From positions 1 through 64,000 of the forward strand of contig WBUL01000008.1 in the NCBI GenBank assembly GCA_008933735.1: DNA of 64,000 nucleotides. Reading direction: 5' to 3'. The notes below the pieces were generated by a model, which was not told the DNA's origin, did not search any database, and worked only from the letters and a program-made list of their open reading frames with translations. The DNA is from Anaerolineae bacterium. Its GTDB lineage: Bacteria; Chloroflexota; Anaerolineae; Aggregatilineales; J027. Of the stretch, positions 54,021 to 61,707 are shown piece after piece (position 1 is the first letter of the stretch; every line of letters starts with the position of its first letter). Position numbers and translations under genes: made by a program.

Positions 54021-55632
54021 CAATGACCCCTTCTTCTGCCCAATTATAGAGGATTTCCGCATTTTCCAGACTCAGCAGGATGCAGCCATAGGTCGCTGGC
54101 CTGCCGAGGTTGTTTGTCCAGAGCAGATAACCGCCGTTGGCATCCGTGGGGAAGCCGTGAAAACCATTCATCACCCCGGCATTGGGGCCAGGGTTGTACA
54201 CCCCCATGAAATGCGGCATGTACAGATTCCACTGTGCAGCGTAGGCGTTAATTTCATGAGAACGAATCTGGAACACGCCCGGCGAGGTAGGGCTGCGGGC
54301 AATCCCGGTACTGATCACCCAATCGTAGACCAGCACACCATTTTCATATGCCCATAAATGCTGCTGGCTGATGCTGAGGACAATCCGTTTGTTCCGCACG
54401 ACCGGAAGGGGAATCAGTTCATCCACCGAGGGGATCGTAATGGTGTCTCCCGGATTGAGAGCATCCACGCCGGGGTTTGCCGCTTGAATCCAGGGATAAG
54501 GAATGCCAAGATCATATCCGATACTGGATATAGTGTCGCCTCCCTGTACGGTGTAAGTCGTTGGGTGGTGGTAGACCTGCACCCACGAATTGACACTGTT
54601 CTGACTCAAGGCAGCATTTATTCGCTGGACGCTTTCATCAACTTTCAGGTAGCGGCTGCCAGTCAATTCGCCTGTCCGCACATTGAGATAATTACTCAGG
54701 CTGTTATTATCAAGACTCAAGACCAGTCCGCCGTTCGGGTCGGAATTGGCAACCAGCCACTGGCTCCATTCTTCCGGCCCAGGCGACCAGATGGTTGACT
54801 CATTGGTAATGGGATCATACACATCGATGGAGAGCGGGCTGCTGAGCAGTGCTCTTGCCTGGTCAACTAACGCGCTGGCATCGGTGACGGCGGGTGCCAC
54901 CGGAATCATGATCAGATCCAGCGCCCCATCTGCCATTTCCCTGGCGGCATCGTTCTGCAATTTTGCAAGTGTTGCATCAACATCCAGTACGCGACCCTGT
55001 ACAGGCGGAGCTGCCTGCACCTGTCCATTGACCAGACGCACCCCCGCATTCATCGCTGGCTGCTCGACCACCCCACGAATTTCATTCAATCGGTTGGCGG
55101 CTGTCTGCAAATCCACGACCAGGGCAGGACGAATATCCACGCCCAAAAACAGCGCTTCGATGCCCCCTAAAAGGCTGCCATTGCCCCGCCCCCAATCTTT
55201 CGCGGAGGCAGCGGTCGCGGGGCCGTCAATACTTAGTCCCAGTTCAGCCGGGTTAATTTGCCAGATGCGATCCTCGTCACGCAGCAAAATACCCTCTGCG
55301 CTCCAGCTATTCGTCAGCAGCACGGCAGCCTCGGATTCAGACTTACCCCCTATATCGACTCCCGCCGCACTTACCCCCGGCAAAATATCTCCAGAGCTGT
55401 AAAGTACAACCAGCACCAGCACAAAAATGAAAAGGATCAGCATCCCTAACCCGATAGGTGTTCCTAGCGCTAATGCCAGTACCAAACGTCGCCGTTTGAT
55501 TGCTTCCGGACTGGGCGGCGTTTTGGGCTTCTTGCGTGCCCCTATAAACGGCGTAGACTGGCGTGGTTTCAGGGGCGCTGGATAAGGCTGCGGCACAGTT
55601 GGTTGGTTGGGGTCAGAGCGATAAGGTTGCAT
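54004..55632 (-). CDS. L,D-transpeptidase (YkuD) with VanW-like and LysM domains
   Basis: 542 residues. A cytosolic Pro-rich tail (1-45) and one membrane helix (about 49-77) precede two peptidoglycan-binding_4-type repeats (about 85-330), a LysM domain (TYTVQGGDTISSIGYDLGIP, about 350-400) and the YkuD catalytic domain. The catalytic centre is HGFP with H492 and ATYGCILLS with C517; the usual residue before GC is His (SHGC), here Tyr. It likely makes 3-3 cross-links or anchors proteins on peptidoglycan. It is followed by the SH3-SGNH gene with a 17-base overlap. Confidence 0.9.
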   Translation of the reverse strand: MQPYRSDPNQPTVPQPYPAPLKPRQSTPFIGARKKPKTPPSPEAIKRRRLVLALALGTPIGLGMLILFIFVLVLVVLYSSGDILPGVSAAGVDIGGKSESEAAVLLTNSWSAEGILLRDEDRIWQINPAELGLSIDGPATAASAKDWGRGNGSLLGGIEALFLGVDIRPALVVDLQTAANRLNEIRGVVEQPAMNAGVRLVNGQVQAAPPVQGRVLDVDATLAKLQNDAAREMADGALDLIMIPVAPAVTDASALVDQARALLSSPLSIDVYDPITNESTIWSPGPEEWSQWLVANSDPNGGLVLSLDNNSLSNYLNVRTGELTGSRYLKVDESVQRINAALSQNSVNSWVQVYHHPTTYTVQGGDTISSIGYDLGIPYPWIQAANPGVDALNPGDTITIPSVDELIPLPVVRNKRIVLSISQQHLWAYENGVLVYDWVISTGIARSPTSPGVFQIRSHEINAYAAQWNLYMPHFMGVYNPGPNAGVMNGFHGFPTDANGGYLLWTNNLGRPATYGCILLSLENAEILYNWAEEGVIVEIQK

Positions 55633-55718
55633 TCTTCCTCAAGGACTGCTAGTCTGCTTCCAATTCATTGTAGCATAAGCGAGTTTGTTTCTTACCCAAC
55701 TTTCGGCGGATGTTTGTA

Positions 55719-56546
55719 TTATCTCTGCCTGACAGTGACCAGTTCCGAGCGAATCTGCCTGAGCGCATCGCGGGTCTTGACCGTTTCGCGGATGGTGTTA
55801 ACAGGCATCATGCCGTGCCAGCCAACGGTGGTCATATATTCAATACTGATGCCCCCGTGATAATCTTCTCTGGCGAGATCGTGCATCAGCGCATTCAAGT
55901 CAATCCGCCCCTGGTCAAATGGTGTTTGCAAACGGCCTTTCACCGCCTGCCGAATCTGGATATGGGATGTGTGCTGCAAGAGAGGTCGGATGTCCGCCAG
56001 CGAATATCCCTGCACAATGAAATGGGCATAATCCAGGGTAATGCTCAACCCAGGCACGGCTTCAACCACTAAAAGAGCCTGCTCTGGCGACATGACTGCC
56101 GAGTCCATATGCGGTTCAAACGAAATCCGCAGATCATCAGTCGCTTGCACAATTTCCAGCAGTGCCGGGATGCTCCGTGCCAGGGAATGGTCTGGCCCGT
56201 CTTTGTGCAGGATTCCAGGTGAAATCGTGATGCCGGGTGTTCCCATCGCCGATGCAAAAGGCAGCAGTTTTTTGAACCGGTCGAGTTGTTCCTCACGGCG
56301 TTCGGGTTCTGGGGCGTTAATATAGGGCAGCATCAGGTAAAGGTCAGTCACATTCAGATGATAATATTGCAGCAGCGACCGGATATGCTGCGCGACGACA
56401 CCGGGTTGTGCGGCGGCACTTTCAAAATCCAGATGCGGGCCGCTGGCGAAATCCACATTCCGAAAACCTAACCGCGCTACGGTGCCCAGCATATCTTCCA
56501 GTGAACGGTCGGTAAACGCCCACGCATGACAGGCTAATTCCATCAT
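55719..56546 (-). CDS. Sugar phosphate isomerase/epimerase (AP endonuclease 2 fold)
   Basis: 275 residues of the xylose-isomerase-like TIM barrel. Typical elements are LACHAWAFTDRSLEDMLGTV, RISFEPHMDSAVMSPEQALL, GLSITLDYAHFIVQG, HIQIRQAVKGRLQTPF and GGISIEYMTTVGW, the strands bearing metal-binding Glu, Asp and His. Members act on free or phosphorylated sugars and inositols. The ATG overlaps the channel gene's stop (ATGA); a second ATG follows directly. Substrate not assignable. Confidence 0.8.
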   Translation of the reverse strand: MMELACHAWAFTDRSLEDMLGTVARLGFRNVDFASGPHLDFESAAAQPGVVAQHIRSLLQYYHLNVTDLYLMLPYINAPEPERREEQLDRFKKLLPFASAMGTPGITISPGILHKDGPDHSLARSIPALLEIVQATDDLRISFEPHMDSAVMSPEQALLVVEAVPGLSITLDYAHFIVQGYSLADIRPLLQHTSHIQIRQAVKGRLQTPFDQGRIDLNALMHDLAREDYHGGISIEYMTTVGWHGMMPVNTIRETVKTRDALRQIRSELVTVRQR

Positions 56547-57676
56547 GATTCGTCATCCTCGCCGCTTCTTAAATTCATAAAATTACGGGACAGCGCTTCA
56601 GTCACATCCAGTTCGTCCCGTGTTCCCATAACAATCATTCGCGTGCCAGGTTCAAGGAGGGTATCGGCGGAAGGGCTGGTGAGCAGTTCGCCGGTAGAGC
56701 GGTACAAGCCAAGAATCAGTGCGCCGGTGCGGTTGCGTAAATCAACTTCGCCCAGGGTGCGGTTGCTGATAATTGAACCGTCTTCCACGATAATTTCTTC
56801 CAAAGTTTTTTCTAGCTGCCCCGCCGTCCCAGTGACATCGAGGAAGTCAACTACGTAAGGTCGGATCGCCAGATTTGCCATTCTGCGCCCACTTAAGACA
56901 TAGGGAGAAATGACCCGGTCTGCCCCGGCTCGCATAAGCTTGGCCTCGGAATTTTCATCGGACGCCCGCGAGATAATAAACAGATTCTCGTTCAAGCCCC
57001 TTGCGCTCAGAACAACATAGACATTGGTGGCATCGTTCGCCGTTGCACAGATAATACCTCTGGCCCGTTCAATTCCCGCCATGAGAAGGACTTCATCTTC
57101 GGTTGCGCTGCCTTCAATGACCAGATACCCGTAAGATTGTGCACGGGCAATAGCGTCGGGTTTGTTTTCGATGATCACAAAGGAAATTTCCTCATGCCGC
57201 AGGGCCAGCGCAACTTCTTCTCCTACCCGGCCAAATCCGGCGATAATAAAGTGCTTCTTCATCGCTTGCAGGCGCGAGGTTTTCTGTGTTTCTTCCACCG
57301 TTTTAATTAACTCCCCGGTCACGACATATTCCACCGAACTGCTGATACCATAGGCGATAATGGTGATCGACATGACGATCAACAGCACCGAAAAGCAACG
57401 CCCGCTATCATCAAGGGGGCGTATTTCCCCATAGCCGACGGTCGCAATGGTAATCATAGTCATGTAAAAAGAATCGGAGAGATTCCAGCCCTCCAGAACA
57501 ATATATCCAGCAGTCCCGAAACCAATCACCCCCGCAACCGCGAAAATCAGCCCCCGTATCAGGAAAAAGCCGCGCAAAATCTGAAGCGGTTGGCGGGTGC
57601 TTTCCCGCAGTTCAATCAACGCCTGGTGAAACTGGATAAACTGTCGGATCAGGTAAAATTGCAGTTGTCTACGCAC
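56543..57676 (-). CDS. Two-helix potassium channel with TrkA (RCK) domains
   Basis: 377 residues. Two membrane helices (about 35-62 and 92-112) flank the selectivity filter TIATVGYGE (77-85). A TrkA-N/RCK domain follows with HFIIAGFGRVGEEVALALRH for nucleotide binding, then TrkA-C from about 290. It resembles MthK/GsuK-type channels gated by Ca2+, NAD(H) or ATP. The GTG start overlaps the lipoprotein gene's stop by eight bases. Neighbouring genes do not explain its ligand. Confidence 0.93.
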   Translation of the reverse strand: MRRQLQFYLIRQFIQFHQALIELRESTRQPLQILRGFFLIRGLIFAVAGVIGFGTAGYIVLEGWNLSDSFYMTMITIATVGYGEIRPLDDSGRCFSVLLIVMSITIIAYGISSSVEYVVTGELIKTVEETQKTSRLQAMKKHFIIAGFGRVGEEVALALRHEEISFVIIENKPDAIARAQSYGYLVIEGSATEDEVLLMAGIERARGIICATANDATNVYVVLSARGLNENLFIISRASDENSEAKLMRAGADRVISPYVLSGRRMANLAIRPYVVDFLDVTGTAGQLEKTLEEIIVEDGSIISNRTLGEVDLRNRTGALILGLYRSTGELLTSPSADTLLEPGTRMIVMGTRDELDVTEALSRNFMNLRSGEDDES

Positions 57677-58154
57677 CAGTGACCGTTACCTTCAATTCAC
57701 CTGCGGCGGGTCGGGTGACGATGCCTGCATATGTTGCAATCACATCATAGGAGCAGTCACCGTCCTGGACAAATTGTAACATCAAGTTGTTATTTTCTAA
57801 GCTTTGAGGAATAAACTGAGCATCACAGCCCTGCGTTACTATGACCAACACCACCAGTATCTGACTGGCAAAATCAAAATTCTGCCTGTGGACAGGTTCT
57901 TTACAATGAGAATCAAGGGTGTTATAGAATCCTTCCAGCGCGGCGTTATCAGACAGAATAATCACTTGATTGTGCAGTGCTGCCAGGGCCTCGTAACAAG
58001 TGGTATCCAGCAGCCACCCCGCATCTTGCACCGGGAATGCTGTGAAGGTGGGCAGCACATCAGTCATGGGAGTTGGTGCGGAATCGTCAGAAACGCGCGT
58101 CAGACTGCACGCAAGTGTCGAAAAAATCAACCAAAGAAGCCATCCCCGCCGCAT
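57669..58154 (-). CDS. Hypothetical lipoprotein
   Basis: 161 residues from ATG 58154 (MRRGWLLWLIFSTLACSL), giving a clean type II signal with lipobox STLAC. The mature part has four cysteines and a beta-rich end (QILVVLVIVTQGCDAQF to YAGIVTRPAAGELKVTVTGA), faintly like PrcB-type or small secreted beta domains. It opens the minus-strand series. A TTG 12 codons upstream is possible but would disturb the signal peptide. Function unknown. Confidence 0.65.
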   Translation of the reverse strand: MRRGWLLWLIFSTLACSLTRVSDDSAPTPMTDVLPTFTAFPVQDAGWLLDTTCYEALAALHNQVIILSDNAALEGFYNTLDSHCKEPVHRQNFDFASQILVVLVIVTQGCDAQFIPQSLENNNLMLQFVQDGDCSYDVIATYAGIVTRPAAGELKVTVTGA

Positions 58155-58259
58155 GGGATTGATTCTGGCGTGATTCCGCCCTTCTCGCAATTGGGGTTAA
58201 GGAATTTTTCCCAAATTAACACATTTTTATCCCAAATTGCGCTGTTCATCGTGCCTGCG

Positions 58260-58268
58260 TGCTATAAT
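58260..58268 (+). promoter_or_regulatory. Extended -10 promoter of deoC-ALDH
   Basis: TGCTATAAT is a perfect TGn-TATAAT extended -10 element, 30 bases before the deoC ATG. No strong -35 is present, as usual for extended -10 promoters. Confidence 0.65.
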
Positions 58269-58297
58269 TCAGGCAAAAATTTAAGGTGGTTTTGCCT

Positions 58298-59254
58298 ATG
58301 ACAACCCTGGAACGCAACCCCGGAATGCCTCTAGACCTCGGCTGGGTCTACGCTTCGCGGGTCAATCTGAGTGCAGTGGAACGGCGTACCTCAACCCTCA
58401 CCAAACGACGTTCAGTCAAAAAGGATTGGCAGGCAGCATGGCTCCTCAAGGCCATCACAATGATTGACCTGACGACCCTCTCCGGCGACGATACCCCCGG
58501 CAATGTGCTGCGCCTGTGCAAGAAAGCCCGCCAGCCGGTCCGGACTGATTTGTTGGAAGCGCTTGGCATGAGGGACAAAAACCTCACGGTTGGTGCTGTT
58601 TGCGTTTATCACCGCCGTGTGAAAGATGCTGTTGAAGCTTTACAGGGAACCAGTATTCCAGTGGCGGCGGTTTCAACAGGGTTCCCTGCCGGACAAAGCC
58701 CCTACCAACAGCGCCTTGAGGAAATTCACGAATCCGTTGCGGCAGGCGCGAAGGAAATTGATATTGTTATTTCCCGCGAACACGTTTTGCGCGGCGATTG
58801 GGAAGCGCTCTACCGCGAAACAAAAGAAATGCGCGAAGCTTGCGGTGATGCCCACATCAAAACCATTCTGGCAACAGGCGAACTTGGCACTTTGAAAAAT
58901 GTCCGTATGGCGAGTCTGGTGTGTATGATGGCGGGTGCGGATTTTATCAAGACATCGACAGGAAAAGAACCAGTGAATGCCACCCTGGAGGTTGGTCTGG
59001 TAATGGTGCGTGCGGTGCGTGATTACTATGAACGCACCGGGTACAAGGTCGGTTTTAAGCCCGCCGGAGGGATTCGCACCGCTAAGGATGCAATGAATTG
59101 GGAAATCCTCATCAAAGAGGAACTGGGGGACGAATGGCTGACACCAGCACTGTTCCGTTTTGGGGCAAGTGGGCTGCTGGGCGATATTGAACGCCAGCTT
59201 TCCCATCATGTCACCGGGCGATATGCCGCCCGTCATCATATGCCAATGGCGTAA
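58298..59254 (+). CDS. deoC: Deoxyribose-phosphate aldolase DeoC
   Basis: 318 residues, about 60-90 more at the N-terminus than short DeoC enzymes, as in the long eukaryotic-like class. Core motifs: MIDLTTLSGDDTPGNVLRLC, VAAVSTGFPAGQSPYQQR, KEIDIVISREHVLRGDW, IKTILATGELG, ADFIKTSTGKEPVNAT with the Schiff-base lysine, and VGFKPAGGIRTAKDA. It splits deoxyribose-5-phosphate into acetaldehyde and glyceraldehyde-3-phosphate. AAGGTGG is eight bases before ATG 58298. The ALDH gene follows 11 bases later, apparently to oxidise the acetaldehyde. Confidence 0.96.
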   Translation: MTTLERNPGMPLDLGWVYASRVNLSAVERRTSTLTKRRSVKKDWQAAWLLKAITMIDLTTLSGDDTPGNVLRLCKKARQPVRTDLLEALGMRDKNLTVGAVCVYHRRVKDAVEALQGTSIPVAAVSTGFPAGQSPYQQRLEEIHESVAAGAKEIDIVISREHVLRGDWEALYRETKEMREACGDAHIKTILATGELGTLKNVRMASLVCMMAGADFIKTSTGKEPVNATLEVGLVMVRAVRDYYERTGYKVGFKPAGGIRTAKDAMNWEILIKEELGDEWLTPALFRFGASGLLGDIERQLSHHVTGRYAARHHMPMA

Positions 59255-59265
59255 GGAGCAGCACA

Positions 59266-61683
59266 ATGAGCGTAGCAGAAATTTTTGAATCAATGACCTA
59301 CGGCCCTGCGCCTGAAGCGAATGATGCAGCCACTGCCTGGCTCGATGACCACCAGCGCAAATTTAATCTTTTCATCAAAAACCACTGGGCCGCCCCAAAA
59401 TCGAAAAAATATATGGACAGCAAAAATCCGGCGACGGGCGAAACACTGGCCCAGATTGCCATTGCCGGTCAGCCAGATATTGAGGATGCGGTCAGTGCAG
59501 CACGGGAAGCATTTGGGCCCTGGAGCAGTTTGTCCGGGCATCAACGGGCCCGGCATCTGTACGCGCTGGCACGGACGGTGCAAAAGCACCAGCGTTTGCT
59601 GGCAGTGATCGAATCTATGGATAACGGAAAGCCGATCCGTGAGTCACGGGATATTGATGTGCCGTTAGTCGCACGCCACTTCTATTATCATGCAGGCTGG
59701 GCACAGTTAATGGACTCAGAACTGCGCGATTACCAGCCTGTGGGAGTGGTCGGGCAGATCATTCCCTGGAACTTTCCCCTGTTGATGCTGGCCTGGAAAA
59801 TTGCGCCTGCCCTGGCAATGGGAAACACCGTCGTCATCAAACCTGCTCCTTACACCAACCTGTCAGCGCTGCTTTTTGCGGAACTGGTCGTAGAAGCCGG
59901 ACTGCCGCCTGGGGTTGTGAATATCCTCACGGGCGATGATAAAACCGGCGCGGGCATCGTCGAACACGCTGGTTTTGACAAAATCGCCTTCACCGGGTCA
60001 ACCGAAGTTGGACGGATAATCCGCCGCGCAACGGCTGGCACCGGTAAACGCCTCTCCCTGGAATTAGGCGGGAAGTCACCGTTTCTGGTATTTGACGATG
60101 CCGACCAGGATGCCGCAATCGAGGGCATTATCGATGCGATCTGGTTTAATCAGGGTCAGGTCTGTTGCGCCGGATCGCGTTTGCTGGTGCAGGAGAATAT
60201 TGCCGATAGTTTCCTGAACAAACTCCGCAGTCGTATGGGCAAACTCCGTGTAGGTGATCCACTTGACAAGGGGATTGATCTTGGCGCGATTGTGGATGTG
60301 ATCCAGTGCCAGACCATCGAGAATTGGGTCAAAAAAGGGTTGGCCGAAGGTGCGGAAATCTATCAACCAGAGATTTCCATGCCGCAGAATGGCTGTTTTT
60401 TCCCGCCCACCCTGCTCACTAATGTCGCTCCTGCCGCAACCGTCGCACAGGAGGAAATTTTTGGCCCGGTGCTGGTAGCGATGACCTTCCGCACCCCGTC
60501 TGAAGCGGTAGAGCTCGCCAACAACACCCGCTTTGGCCTTGCAGCTAGCATCTGGAGCGAAAACATTAATCTCGCGCTGGATATTGCCCACAAGGTAAAA
60601 GCCGGAAGCATCTGGGTCAATTCGACTAATCTGTTTGATGCGGCATCCGGTTTTGGCGGTTATCGGGAAAGCGGCTTCGGTCGGGAAGGCGGCAGGGAAG
60701 GGTTGTATGAATATGTTCGCCCGAAATGGCAGAATCGCCCCCAGCCCAAGATTGCGGTAGAAAAACCCGACCCCAAATGGGGCAAACTGGTTCCCGGACG
60801 CCCTGCGCCGCTGAATGGACACAACGGTGCATTCGCAAAAATCGACCGTACACCCAAGTTATATATTGGGGGTAAGCAGGTTCGCTCTGATGGCAATTAC
60901 ACCCGCACCATATGGGGCGCGAATGAAGCATCAGTTGGGCAGGTCAGCGATGGCAATCGCAAAGATATTCGGGATGCCGTTGAAGCCGCCCATAAAGCAA
61001 AGGGCTGGTCATTTAAGAATGGTCACAGCCGTGCTCAGATTTTGTATTATATCGCGGAAAATCTGGCGATACGTGCCGAGGAATTTGCACGCCGATTGGT
61101 CACGATGACAGGACAAACGCAGGAATCCGCTGAGCAGGAAGTGGAACTGACGATTTCGCGCCTCTTTACGTATGCGGCGTGGTCGGATAAATATGGTGGT
61201 GTGGTACAGGAAACGACACTTCGCGGTGTGACCATTGCGCTGTACGAACCTGTTGGCGTGATTGGCATCGCCTGTCCGGATGAATACCCCCTGTTGGCAT
61301 TTGTCTCGCTGCTTGCTCCGGCCATCGCACGTGGCAATACCGTCGTCATTATTCCATCTGAAAAATACCCCCTCAGCGCAACGGATTTTTATCAGATTCT
61401 CGAAACCTCTGATTTACCCGGCGGAGTCGTGAACATCGTGACAGGGGGACGGGATCATCTTGCCAAAACGCTCGTAGAACATGATGACGTAGATGCGATG
61501 TGGTATTTCGGCGGTGCGGAAGGCAGTTTTTATATTGAATACCTGTCCGCCTCAAACATGAAGCGCACCTGGGTGAGCTATGGTGAAGCCTTGGACTGGC
61601 TCGATTCACATCAGGGCGAAGGGGATGACTTCTTGCGCGAATCGACCCAGGTGAAAAACATCTGGGTGCCAACCGGAGAATAG
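59266..61683 (+). CDS. Aldehyde dehydrogenase, ALDH16-type double domain
   Basis: 805 residues. The N-terminal half is a full ALDH: IPWNFPLLMLAWKIAPALA, FTGSTEVGR, LELGGKS with E266 and NQGQVCCAG with catalytic C300, the usual 34-residue spacing. From about residue 515 a second, shorter ALDH fold (GVIGIACPDEYPLLAFVSLL, GNTVVIIPSEKYPL, NIVTGG) lacks the Glu and Cys and is probably structural. This is the ALDH16 layout, in which bacterial members are active. Cotranscribed with deoC, it would turn acetaldehyde into acetate and complete deoxyribose use. It converges on the PBP gene 25 bases away. Confidence 0.94.
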   Translation: MSVAEIFESMTYGPAPEANDAATAWLDDHQRKFNLFIKNHWAAPKSKKYMDSKNPATGETLAQIAIAGQPDIEDAVSAAREAFGPWSSLSGHQRARHLYALARTVQKHQRLLAVIESMDNGKPIRESRDIDVPLVARHFYYHAGWAQLMDSELRDYQPVGVVGQIIPWNFPLLMLAWKIAPALAMGNTVVIKPAPYTNLSALLFAELVVEAGLPPGVVNILTGDDKTGAGIVEHAGFDKIAFTGSTEVGRIIRRATAGTGKRLSLELGGKSPFLVFDDADQDAAIEGIIDAIWFNQGQVCCAGSRLLVQENIADSFLNKLRSRMGKLRVGDPLDKGIDLGAIVDVIQCQTIENWVKKGLAEGAEIYQPEISMPQNGCFFPPTLLTNVAPAATVAQEEIFGPVLVAMTFRTPSEAVELANNTRFGLAASIWSENINLALDIAHKVKAGSIWVNSTNLFDAASGFGGYRESGFGREGGREGLYEYVRPKWQNRPQPKIAVEKPDPKWGKLVPGRPAPLNGHNGAFAKIDRTPKLYIGGKQVRSDGNYTRTIWGANEASVGQVSDGNRKDIRDAVEAAHKAKGWSFKNGHSRAQILYYIAENLAIRAEEFARRLVTMTGQTQESAEQEVELTISRLFTYAAWSDKYGGVVQETTLRGVTIALYEPVGVIGIACPDEYPLLAFVSLLAPAIARGNTVVIIPSEKYPLSATDFYQILETSDLPGGVVNIVTGGRDHLAKTLVEHDDVDAMWYFGGAEGSFYIEYLSASNMKRTWVSYGEALDWLDSHQGEGDDFLRESTQVKNIWVPTGE

Positions 61684-61707
61684 AACACAAGTGGCGAGGC
61701 TGTTTGG

